Source: Ottelia alismoides (lineage: Eukaryota > Streptophyta > Magnoliopsida > Alismatales > Hydrocharitaceae). Taken from it: a stretch of 64,000 bases of DNA. Every line of letters begins with the position of its first letter. The stretch's first letter is position 1. The notes under the pieces were generated by a model, which saw nothing but the letters and a program-made list of their open reading frames with translations, had not been told where the DNA came from and made no database searches. The translations under genes and the position numbers were made by a program. The DNA is taken from the NCBI GenBank assembly GCA_037367405.1, contig JAZKJV010006041.1, forward strand, positions 434,001 to 498,000, given 5' to 3'. This document shows, one piece after another, positions 24,947 to 35,082 of the stretch.

Positions 24947-26186
24947 TGTTAGTACCTTAATTGCATACAAACTGGATGATTATTTTGATGATAACAAACC
25001 TTTCGTGTACAGATAGTAGTATGGATTCCATGATAACTTCACTCCAAGTATGAAGTACAAAAGATAAACATTATGAAGAATGAAGAACAAAAGAAAAGTT
25101 GTCTAACTACTCAAGCAATTGTTGTACAAGGATGACAAAAGCATATTTACTGGATAAGCTTAAAGTTGTGGACAATAACAAAGAAGAAGAGAGGATTTTT
25201 GTAATAAGCATATATATAATGTTTCGAATATATATATGCATGTGCACCATGTAGTCATATTAGGTTTAGGCCATCTTGATTGGTCAACCTCCTTATCTGA
25301 TCGATCACATGCATCTGATTGATCATCCTAAATAAAAAGATTGGCTATCACTGATCGACCTACTTAACGTGATCAATTACCTTTAATATAATAGCTATTT
25401 TTCATGATCAATCATAGTATGAAAGAAAACCTTTCAACAACTATCATATGATCAATCACCTCGATCTACTTGATCGATCAACTGGAGATGATTGATCATC
25501 TTAGTTATATTATCGATCATATTTGTTAAATCTTGTTTATTTGTTTTTAGATTTGTTTCCGATGGTTATATTTTTGAATGGATGATCCCACCAATATAGA
25601 TAGAGCTATAGGCCTCTGTTGTATACAGATATCTCATTTCATTCTCTCTACCCTTCTCAAAGTTCTAGTCGAGGCAATCTCTCTTGCTCTTTACTTCAAC
25701 ATCACATCTTGAGAGCTATTCGTCTACACGCTCGGTTTGCATTTCTTTATTCAATTATAATATGCATCTATTTACCCCATTATTCTCATTGCATAACTAT
25801 ATTTGAGGTTTTATACTTGTTGTAATCTTTACTTTACACTATAGTGCAACACTTGGTGTTTGATCCAAGGTGTACGAAGAACTTCATATTTGATACAAGT
25901 TTTGGGAACGTAATTAGTATATGATTCAAAGCACTTATAAGTTGTTGCGTTATCTGTGGAGAATCAACTTGAGTTAGTGGAATAACTGATTGACTCGGTC
26001 AATCAGAAATCCTAAGTTAGGGGACTTGGGTTGCAATTTTTACCTAGTGAGGCTTCCGTGCTAAAAAAATAAGTCTATTATGGTTTTCTTATTCTATGGC
26101 TTACTTATTATATATGTGATGATTATTATCTACAATAATTATTTGTTAGCCATAATTTTCTGTTTAGAGGCCTAGAGGAACTCACA
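24947..26186 (+). mobile_element. 3' LTR of Cop-1
   Basis: Starts TGTTAGTACCTTAATTGCAT after the purine run AAAAAAGAAGAA and ends GGAACTCACA. It differs from the 5' LTR by many substitutions and small indels, so the insertion is old. Confidence 0.85.
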
Positions 26187-26441
26187 CCTCTTCCCTCCTC
26201 CAGGTCGAAACCACCCCCTTCCTCACTTCTTATATCCCGCAAAGGTTGCTTCTCTTGCGAGCATTACCCTCACGATGATATTCCCGAACCACATACTATT
26301 GTTGCCTTAAGGCCATGCCCTTTCTCCTATGAAAAGTGTCGGCTGAACGTTCTCGAGGAGTTGCATTCCCTACCTTCTGCCCTTAACCATTGTACCTGCA
26401 ATGGAGGTTTGCTCGTTCACCGCTACTTAAGCGTACATTAG
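26187..26441 (+). other. Open cysteine-rich frame next to Cop-1, possible exon fragment
   Basis: An 84-codon frame with no start codon begins exactly at the Cop-1 border and ends at TAG (26,439-26,441). It has KGCFSCEHYPHDD near its middle and RPCPFSYEKCRLNVLEEL further on, with cysteines also in NHCTCNGG. In the pre-insertion sequence the frame extends only three codons upstream before a stop. It could be a fragment of a captured or former gene exon, or chance. I do not recognise the family. Confidence 0.25.
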
Positions 26442-26869
26442 CATCACCTCTTCGCTTTCCAGCTTTGCTTACAACTGTTAGACATATATGTTTCCATCAC
26501 ATTAGGGATTGAGGTTGAGAACAAAACCTCCTTTTAACTTTTCCTTTTTTTATTTTTTATTAATATTAGAAACCCAATAACTCAACCATAGTCGTTCCCA
26601 AGCATATGTAAATTGAGGAGGGTTGCTTTAGGTAGGCAAAAACCAACGGAATTTACCTCAAGACATACAGATCTTTCCAACATGTATTCAAGCAAACATT
26701 TAGATTTTGTGGAGTGCTTCCCACTAGTGACACATTACACTGCTAGAATGCGATGAGAAAATGGCAAGGCTCGTTACATTGTTGTATGGATGTAGTTCAA
26801 AATTTGTACAACATCTCACATGAGGAACACATGCGAGTAAATAAGCTAGTATAAAAGAGGTTGCAAAAG
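26442..26869. other. No recognisable feature
   Basis: Intergenic sequence leading into the LINE fragment. It may include part of the LINE upstream of the endonuclease, but I see no motif that supports this. Confidence 0.3.
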
Positions 26870-27943
26870 AAGTTGAGGATATGTAGCTAGAATATTAGCA
26901 CTTTGACTGACAAATTGACGAAGATAGTATATACGATGGAAAAAAAAGGAAGATTCAGATACTATATCTCTAAGAGACAAAATGGGTTGGAGATAAAGCA
27001 AGAGAGATCAAGAAGACACTATTTAAATTATGATATTCATGTAAAGAGAGGGGTAGAAATGGTGTTGGAGTGGTTGTTCATATAGATTAGAAGGATAATG
27101 TGGTTGAGGTGCTAAAATCTAGGGATCAGATTATTTTGTTAAAATTGATGCTGACAGAAGAAGTTATGAATATAATCTCTGTTTATGTATTGTAAGTTGG
27201 TTTAGAGAAAAGGATTAAACAAGTTTTTTGGAGGATTTGGATAAGATTATGCACCAATTCCCACAAAGAGCGATGATTTTCCTAGGTGGAGATCTTAACA
27301 TACATATGGGAAACAATGCTTTAGGGTATGCTAGTATTCACGGAGACCATGGCTTCAGGTATAGAAATAGAGAGAGAAAATTCATCCTGTATTTTGTAAC
27401 AACTTACGACTTTTTCATAGAAAACACTCTTTTCAAGAAACGGGAGGAGCATTTAATTACTATAAGAGTGGTCCGACTAAAACACAAAATATATTACTTT
27501 GCGATGAGGAGAAGAGATCAATTGTGTTGCAAAGACTGTAAAGTAATCCTAGGAGAGAGCTTGACATTTCAACATCGCTTGCTAGTCATGGATATGCAAC
27601 TAAAAGGATTATCAAAGAAGAGGATGGTTCCCAATATCATTATAACAAAATGGTGGAATCTTCAAATGAAGCAGTAAAATTCAAGGAGAAGGTTTTAGAG
27701 GACTTATCTTAGTATTGTAATGGAAGTACAACTGATACGTGGGAGGCTGTAGTATCTTGTATCCAATGAGTAGCCAAAGAGATACTAGGCAAGTATAATA
27801 GAGGAGTTCAAGCCAAAATGAGGCTTGGAGAATGAGTGAAGGGGTGCATGTTGAACCACTATTTGCATATGTTAATTATGTCGAATTGTAGTATGGCCAA
27901 ACAACAATTTATCAGAATCAAGATGAAAGATCTCTATGAAGGG
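26870..27943 (+). pseudogene. LINE-1 fragment: endonuclease domain (broken)
   Basis: Remnant of the apurinic-like endonuclease at the N terminus of plant L1-type LINE ORF2, which nicks target DNA to start reverse transcription. Visible pieces in order are NISTLTDKLTKIVYTM (26,894-26,941), a NGVGVVVHID-like segment, MNIISVYVL, FLGGDLNIHMG (27,268-27,312; known LINEs have GGDFNGHVG), HGDHGFRYRNRERK, LCCKDCKVILGES and LTFQHRLLVMDMQLKG. The catalytic Asp of GGDLN and the closing His of QHRLLV are kept, but stops and shifts occur before 27,228 and after 27,677. No RT domain follows; the fragment is cut by the Ath-3 LTR at about 27,948. Confidence 0.85.
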
Positions 27944-27947
27944 GACC

Positions 27948-29892
27948 TGATTTAAATTATCTTGTATAAGCCCAGGGTCGAACACAAGGACATGAACAAT
28001 AAGCTAATTTATTCTAGGTGCTAAATATCTCAATTAATCGATGAATAGTGTAGTCTATGTCATGTGGTTATAACAGAATGAATGCATGTACTTTTGTTGA
28101 TTTTTTAGATGTAATTAGTTAGAATGCTCCAAAATGATATGACAAATGTAACAATGCACCATGCAACCAACAAACACAACCAATATATAACAATTATCTT
28201 GATTTAGTGAGTAATCAACATGAAATATTTAAGCATCAAAATATCCAAATAAATATTCAATGATTAAACTCCAATTGATCAACTTCAATAAACTTATTAC
28301 TTAATTAAGAATTCGATTAATTGATTAATGTTATTAATCACACAATGGCTCACTAAGAAACTTCTAATCAAGATATAGTAATACTTTGAAATAAGTCCTA
28401 GTTGGATTCTAATAATCTAAGTTAAACCATGGCATTTATAAAGAATGCTTATATTTAAATTGGAATACTTAATCAAAGCTAAAAGGTGTATATGTTACAC
28501 TGAATTTTAATTTAACACTCAGAGATCACATCATAAAAATAAAAACATCACATTAAATAGCATCTCAAGTCCTTCAATATTAATGTTATTAATCACACAA
28601 TGGCTCACTAAGAAACTTCTAATCAAGATATAGTAATACTTTGAAATAAGTCCTAATTGGATTCTAATAATCTAAGTTAAATTATGGCATTTATAAAGAA
28701 TGCTTTTATTTAAATTGGAATACTTAATCAAAGCTAAAAGGTCTATATGTTACACTGAATTTTAATTTAACACTCAGAGATCACATCATAAAAATAAAAA
28801 TATCACATTAAATAGCATCTCAAGTCCTTCAACATGATACCAAGATCATTAAATTTGGATATATGATTTACAAGTTATTCAATTTTTAAGACAGGGGCAT
28901 AAATGTAAAGAAACATGAATTAAAAACTATCAAAGTATTACAAAATAGTCCCTAATGGGACCTGAACACAATTAATAAAAACCACACTTATCTTTTATAG
29001 GATGCCCCTTGCGTGGGGGTATTTCTACAATTAGAGAAAGTTGTTGGGTATGGGGCGCAAAAATGCTAGGACCACGTGAGGCAACTCAAGTAGCTTTGGC
29101 GCTAGAATTTAGGAAGTTGGCTATAGCGGTTGGGAAAATGGAGGGAATTTAGGAAGTTGGAGAGGGAACATCGTTGGACGAAAGGGTGCGGGAGGCTGAA
29201 GGAGATGCAGACATCGTCTAATGAAGATCAGACAACCCTAATTTGAGCGTAAGGTATTGGCTCTGATTGCTCTAATCAAATGATCAGACGATCATAAGAA
29301 AGGTGGTGATGGAGGGGCTACAGTTGTCTGATCAAGAAGACATGATGGATAAGGAGGCATGCAGGTGTTAATATAGAGCTGACTACGTGGCTCACTGAGA
29401 TTTAGCCATGTGGCCCAATAAGGTTAATTCCAAATACAAAAAATACTTGAAATAATAATAAAGAAATAATTAGATGCATAATTAGAAAAAATATTCAACG
29501 TGAAAGTTGTAGATATTTTTAAGATATACTACTTTTATGTAGAATTCAAAGTAAGAACACATCATAAATATACACAGTATTATTTTTGCAAGTATTTTTT
29601 AAGTATTAAAATTACTTATTTTATTTTCTTTGTTATTTTTTGTATTTTTTATTTATGGAAGATGTCAAATTAAATATATGTAATATTAAACTAATTTTTA
29701 TTTGATTTTTTATAATAAAAAATACATAAAATGATAAACACAATAATAGATTTATCTGTATAAAATAATTAAGGTTACTCAATTACAAAGGGTTAATTAT
29801 TAATTTGAATTAATTAATTATTAATTAAATTTAGTTATTTAAGCTAGAGGGATACTAAATGAAAACAATGATCATAAATCATATATTTATCA
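27948..29892 (-). mobile_element. 3' LTR of Ath-3 (1.95 kb)
   Basis: On the minus strand it starts TGATAAATATATGATTTAT after a polypurine tract and ends TAATTTAAATCA. Its last about 80 bases (GTTCGACCCTGGGCTTATAC) correspond to the end of the 5' LTR near 61,140-61,230 (GTTCGATCCCTACTAC...). A GC-richer block lies at 28,980-29,400. It contains a recent tandem duplication (28,326-28,835). A possible TATA box (TATATTAA, minus) lies near 29,370-29,377. The 3' end was inserted in or next to the LINE fragment. Confidence 0.7.
28326..28835. repeat. Tandem duplication, two 255-bp units
   Basis: Units 28,326-28,580 and 28,581-28,835 align without gaps and differ at about 7 positions by eye (roughly 97 percent identity). 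Both begin TAATGTTATTAATCACACAA and end CAAGTCCTTCAA followed by TAT or CAT. The similarity is far higher than between the LTR copies here, so the duplication is much younger than the element. Confidence 0.95.
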
Positions 29893-30427
29893 CCACTATA
29901 CTTAAACTTTGCTCGCCCCCAAGGTAATAAAGAATGAATAAATAGTTGAATCCTTGACTGTGCATGTGAAATACAAGACTTGACATTTATGATACTAGTT
30001 TTAATTATGCCATGTAACTCTAAATTTGAATCAAGTATTGGTAAAAAGGAACTCAACTTACCTAATTTTCAGAATCTTTATATATACATTAATATAAGAG
30101 GTATGAAATTAAGAGTAGACTACATATACATGTGTAAAGTTAAAGTTTCACCTCGGTTTTAAAAATCTTCCTTAAGACCCAACATCCAACACTAGGGAAT
30201 AAATCTAGTCTTGCTTCAATCCATCATATTTTTTGGTTGTCAGACTTAAAAGTGTACATGGAAAGGCCAATTATGGAGGATATAGGTTTGTGTCAAATTC
30301 TTTTCTTCTCACATATGAATAAGGAATCTATCGAGTGCCTTACTAACATACAATTTATTTTTTGTGTTGAGCAGTGTGTCCGAGCACACTTTTCGTGTGC
30401 AGCTAGTACAATCTGCTAGTACAAACT
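29893..30427 (-). other. Ath-3 3' untranslated region with polypurine tract
   Basis: Only 535 bases, against 1.8-2.3 kb in Ath-1, Ath-2 and Ath-4. The polypurine tract next to the LTR reads AAGTTTAAGTATAGTGG on the minus strand (29,893-29,909), the same word used in the hairpin modules. I see no other module, so most of the 3' UTR has been deleted. Confidence 0.6.
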
Positions 30428-31689
30428 CTACGTGAAGGAAATCTGTTCAACATGGACCAACTGTTTGTTGATATCAACAAAGTGTTTCAACAATTTCCCA
30501 TTCACTAGGAAAGAATGTGCACCATCTTTGAGATCAAATATCTCAACACTACCATTGTTGTGCACTTGTTTCACCAATTGGGACCCGTCCATTTTGACTT
30601 TAACTTTCCATGTAAAATCTTCAACTTAGTGTTGAACAACCACACCTTTTGTCCTGGGACCAAGTTCTTAATTCGAATGTGTTTGTCATGCCACTTCATA
30701 ACATTGTCATGCCACACTGTTGTCGTACGGCTTGGTTTCAGATCTTTATGAGCTCATTGAGGTCTATGTCCCTACACAGTTTTACCATGTGACATCTCCA
30801 ATTTATTTTCTTAATTGCCCACTCAGACTAGTGAATCAAATCAATGGGAAAATAATGGCTTGCCATAAATCATCCTAAAAGGAGAAGTATCGAGTGGCAT
30901 TTTATAGATCATCATGTATGTCCGCAGAACTTGGTTTAACAACTGAGATAAATTCTTCCCATCAGGACGTACTAACTTCTGATATGCTATTTACTTCTCG
31001 ATTTGACACCTCTGTCATGTCGTTCATTTGTGGGTGGTAAGGACTAGTCACATGATGATCAATACCATAGACCTTAGCTAGATTTTTCATGTCTCTATTC
31101 ATGAAGTGGCTACCCACATCTGAAATCAAGACTTTTGGATTACCAAACCAAGAAATGACGTGATTGTTCTTACAAACAGTCTTGCTATATGCGATTTGGG
31201 TTAGGAGAGCCTCCACCCACCGAGATAAGTAGTAAGGTGCTAATAAAATATGCTCATGTACATTGTTGTTTGGGATGGGACCATAAAATAAATCCCCCTT
31301 GCATCAAATACATTACAAACAATCACATGTTGCATGAGCATCTCATCTCTATATCCAACAATCCCTTCCATTCTTTGATAAATGGGATACAACCTTACAA
31401 AATTAATGGAATCATGAAATAAGGTCAGCCACAATAATCCACATTGGAGCACCTTATATGCAGCTCTCTTTCCCGAGTGGTGTCCTCCTTCCTTCAGTGT
31501 ATCGCAGTGGGTAAGGACACTACGTATTATTTCTAAGGAATATACCTTATCCATATACAATCCAATCCTTCAATAAAAGAAACAGATCCTCCCATCGGTA
31601 TCTCCTCGAGTCCAACCGTAGTCGGTCAATATTGCTTCTAGTCCAACCTTGGGGAACTTTCTTTGAGACAAGAAAGTTCACTAGTTTGG
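30428..31689 (-). pseudogene. Ath-3 integrase (broken)
   Basis: Minus strand. The N-terminal zinc finger keeps its two histidines in EGGHHSGKRAA, but both cysteines are replaced by Tyr (LYPIYQRM, where Ath-4 has LCPVCQRM). The first catalytic Asp is lost (RGIYFMVP; family GIDFMGP). The second is kept in VLISDVGSHFMNRD and the Glu in MTEVSNREV. The C terminus reads KNLVPGQKVWLF, KLKSKWTGP, then HNNGSVEIFD and FLVNGKLLKHFVDINKQ, ending at a TAG at 30,428-30,430. Stops and frame changes occur throughout. A Cys-to-Tyr change in a TGY codon is a G-to-A change on the coding strand, as expected from cytosine deamination on the other strand. Confidence 0.85.
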
Positions 31690-32239
31690 CATCCCATGGG
31701 AGTAAATCGACTTGTCAGGGAAAGTCTCTCTAATAGGATCTAAATCAGAGGAATTTCTACAGTCAAGTCGGGAAAGGTGACGAGCTATAATGTTCTTGAC
31801 TTCATTCTTATCATTGATCTCGAAATCGAACCCTTGAAGTAACAAAATCCACCTAAGAATATGTGCATTCATATCCTTCTTTTTCGCTGAGTAACGGATA
31901 GTTGTGTGATCTATTTAAATAGTTACATTAGATCCAAAGAATATACAACATGAGCTTTTCTAAGGTCCAAACTACGATGAGCAACTCCTTTTTAGTAACT
32001 GTATAATTTTTCTGTGCAGAATCTAATACTTTGCTCGCATAGTGAAGTGCAATAGAGTCCCATCTCGCCATTGCCCTAACACGACTCCTATCACAAAATC
32101 AGATGCATTAATCATGATCTCGAAGGGAAGAGACCAATTAGGAGCTTGAAAGACGATGAATCCATTATTTTTCTCTTTAAAAGCCCAAAGGCATCTAGGC
32201 ACTTGTAATCTACAATGAACTCGTTGTCCTTTCTTAAGA
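31690..32239 (-). pseudogene. Ath-3 RNase H (broken)
   Basis: Minus-strand remnant of the RNase H that degrades the RNA of the RNA:DNA hybrid. The connection from RT is CLDAFGLLKRKIM, followed by a SSFKLLIGLFPSR piece equivalent to the family's APNWSLPFEIM. The C-terminal end is clear: RWILLLQGFDFEINDKNEVK, then ARHLSRL, ahead of the integrase linker. The central catalytic part around 31,880-32,100 is too degraded to read in one frame. Confidence 0.75.
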
Positions 32240-33210
32240 TCTTAGTCAGTGGTCTGGCAATCTTTGAAAAGTCATTGAAATCTCCTATAAAATCTAACAT
32301 GCCCTAGAAAAGAATGCACTGACTTAATGTCTGTTGGTGGATCAAGTTTCTTGATTACATCCACCTTGGCATGGTTAACCTCTATTCCTTTTTTGGAGAT
32401 GACGTGCCCCAGCACGATACCCTCATGAACCATAAAATGACTCTTTTCTTAGGAAAGCATCAGATTATCCTCCCTATACCTCTCCAGAACTCAATATAAA
32501 TGTGCCAAATATGAATCAAATGAATCTCCATGGATCAAAAAATAATCCATAAATACCTCCAAGAAATCTTCCACCATCTCGTCAAATACTATAATCAAGC
32601 ATCGATGAAAGTTCATGGGGCATTACACAACTCGAAGGTCATACACTTGAACATGAATGTGCCGAATGGACATGTAAATGTGGTCTTTTACTAATCTTCT
32701 AGAGCTATGGTTACTTGATTGTAGCCAGAGTACCCATTACAAAAATAGAAGAACTCTTTCCCTTTGAGTCTCTCCAAAATCTGATAAATAAAAGGCAGGG
32801 AAAAGTGATCTTTCTTGGTTGCAACATTCAAGCATATGTAATCAATAGAAACATGCCATGATGTAGGTTTTCTCCCTCCTCATCGATGACCATCTGAACA
32901 CCTGACTTCTTCGGGACCACATGCAGATGGGCCACCCACTTGGAGCCAGAGATGAGATAAATGAATCAAGCTCCATACCACTTCTCAATCTCTTTCTTGA
33001 CCACTTTCCTTATATTTGGATTCAATCTCCTCTGAAACTCATTGGAAGGTCGACTATTATTCTCAACATATATGTGGTGTGAACATAAATTAGTCTTTAT
33101 CCATACAAGATTTGATACAATCCATCCTATTACTTTGTGGTTCTTCTCTAATGCCTTAAGTAGTATAGACTCATGTTCTAAAGTCAACCTAGAACTAATG
33201 CTAACAGGAA
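32240..33210 (-). pseudogene. Ath-3 reverse transcriptase (broken)
   Basis: Minus strand. The N-terminal extension reads ILLKALEKNHKVIGW and RRLNPNIRKVVKKEIEKWYG (33,187-32,966). The palm region reads CLNVATKKDHFSLPFIYQIL near 32,800, then FCNGYSGYNQVTIALED, where the first catalytic Asp of FLDGYSGY is Asn. The FMDD box near 32,560 is FMDYF, so one of its two Asp residues is Tyr. The RT closes with DFSKIARPLTKILRKD near 32,250. Two of the three metal-binding Asp residues are therefore changed, besides stops and shifts. Confidence 0.85.
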
Positions 33211-33559
33211 ATCTCTTCTTTTATCCTGCAAGGAATGTGCACTTGACTGTAGGAGGTAGCGCATCAACTCTGGCAACGATGAGTCACGTAACAAATCAGG
33301 CTTTACCATCAAAATATGGTTTTGTGTTGTAAGGAGGTGGATGTATCTCTGATGTGCTTGCCACCAACATTGATGTGTTGTGAGTCACATTGCAAAGGAA
33401 ACATGATAGATCATCCGAAGCTACGCCCGACTCTACCTACTCAACCATTGACTGCTATTAAGGAGAGGGAACTAAGAGGTCTAAAGGGACCCCTAAGTCG
33501 TCAAGAGAGTAGGTTGAATCTATCAAGAAGCTTTGTAGAACCTTGCAAACTGCATCTCG

Positions 33560-34423
33560 AGTAATGTCCTTTCCAGATGAGATGGTCATGTTGAGGACCG
33601 TGGAAGTTTGTCTTAATGAGTCGACTACTCGTATCAAGCTGCACTCTACCTCAGAAGATGACTAATAGGTATTAGATTCTAAATCAGGTCTCTGCCACTT
33701 CATCTCAAGTTCGACTTCTCCTAGAGAACGAAACTTCACCATTCTCGTATGATAGTCATATATCGTGCCAATGGTCTTAAGGAAAGGTTGCCCAAGAATG
33801 ATCTGTGACTCTCTCCACTGATTCGGAATCTCCATATCAAAGAGCTTGAAGTCCACTTCATAATTTTGTCTTGAGATTGAAATGGCAACATTCTTAACCT
33901 CTCCTTTAGCCCTCTTTGTCTATTTACCTGTGAAATGGAGTATGGTTTGTGACTTCATGAGAGGACCTAACTTTGGTCGATCATACAAGGCTAAAGGTAA
34001 GAGATTAATACTTTAACAATTATTTGAGAGAGTTCATACAAATGAGATATCATCAATTTGACTTAGTACATAGTGTGTACCCAAATCTCTCTTCTTTATG
34101 TGTAACCACTGATTCTTGATACATGACGTGGTGGAGACCGTTAGGAAGTGTGTATGGTTGTTACTTCTCACCTTAGGAGGTGACTTCTTGTGTTTCCTAG
34201 TAGGAGTGGATCTCTCCTTCATCTAATTAACAAACGCAGGATGGGTCACCAAAAACTCAACATATGGCACCTTAACCATGACGTTCTGGTGACAGAGTCG
34301 TGCCATATCATGATCATTTTTCTGAATCTTTTTAATTATGCACTTTCATGCCATTAGAACAAGGGAAAAAGATTGAAATATTAGAAGAAGATTATGATGA
34401 CTCAAAAACATACATCAAAACAT
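33560..34423 (-). pseudogene. Ath-3 protease region and gag-pol spacer (broken)
   Basis: Minus strand. Spacer piece MKERSTPTRKHKKSPPK (34,222 onward) corresponds to RCTPTRVGRKNSSQTKK of Ath-4. The protease active-site region is damaged: NNC.SINLL stands where Ath-4 has LLDNGSSINLM, so the catalytic Asp reads as Asn. Downstream, FKLFDMEIPNQW and IILGQPFLKTIGTIYDYHT (33,856-33,662) match the flap and C-terminal part of retropepsins of this lineage. The junction with Ath-4 is at about 34,423. From 33,211 to 33,660 the sequence has no domain I can name. Confidence 0.75.
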
Positions 34424-34474
34424 GCCTCCAAAAATACGTTTTGTATAGTTGACCTCTTTTGATTTTGAATCCTT

Positions 34475-34515
34475 CACAAAAGTTGTAGATCTCATCGAGA
34501 CGAGCAACTTTTGTG
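34475..34515. repeat. Short inverted repeat in Ath-4 LTR
   Basis: CACAAAAGTTG (34,475-34,485) and CAACTTTTGTG (34,505-34,515) are exact inverse complements around a 19-base loop that contains GTAGATCTCATCGAG. The 3' LTR has the same structure at about 57,003-57,043 with the right arm slightly decayed (CAATTTTTGTA). Confidence 0.8.
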
Positions 34516-34812
34516 TTGACCACTTTTTTCTTTGACCTCATTTGCTATTTATTTTTGATATTTTCCTTATTTTATTTTACTTTTTTATTTTTTTATTGAT
34601 TTTATTTCAATTTCCCCCCACTTTTTATTTTCTTTTCTTCCCTCTTTCTTTTCTCTCTTTTTCCTTTTCTCCATCTTCTTTCTCTCTCTTCATCCTTCCT
34701 CCCCTTGGCCGCCCTCACTGCACGTCATCGTCCATCCACCTCCCCTTCTCCCGTACGACTTCACTGACCCTCTGCCTCCCCCTTTCCCGCAACGCATGCA
34801 CCACCACCTCTC

Positions 34813-35082
34813 CTATTTAGCCGCTTCGCCACCCTCCATCCTTGCCATCCACCATCTGCGAGAGATCAGGCCGCAACCCCTCCTTCTTCACTTGTGATAG
34901 AGGTGATACGTGTGAGGTGAGCGATGGCAAGCCTCAAAATTTCATGACGAGATCCGATGGGAGATTCCACTATAGCAGCCCTGTCTACAAGTGCCGTAGA
35001 GATTCAAAGGATTTCACAGTCCTCCTCGAGGCGATAACCAACCGGAGCTTGAAGCTCAAACCATCCAGGTGTACCATCAGGT
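34813..35082 (+). promoter_or_regulatory. LTR core promoter and splice-donor motif of Ath-4
   Basis: CTATTTAG at 34,813-34,820, just after the pyrimidine-rich tract, is a weak TATA-like word kept in the 3' LTR at 57,517-57,524. CAG/GTAAAG lies at 35,080/35,081. The 3' LTR has CAG/GTACTG at 57,781/57,782. Both motifs fit plant consensus, but function is inferred. Confidence 0.4.

Larger units (their letters stand above)
22373..26186 (+). mobile_element. Cop-1, truncated Ty1/copia element (SIRE-like)
   Basis: Two direct repeats of about 1.2 kb (22,373-23,582 and 24,947-26,186) flank a 1.36 kb body that has a copia-type primer site and a broken gag but no protease, integrase or RT. Flanking bases ACTCT (22,368-22,372) and CCTCT (26,187-26,191) are a target duplication with one mismatch. 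The gag resembles SIRE/Maximus-type plant copia elements. Pol was lost by internal deletion. Confidence 0.85.

Noticed and set aside
30432..30751. Plus-strand frames of 65 and 78 codons
   Set aside because: They are the complement of the Ath-3 integrase C terminus, which reads well on the minus strand.
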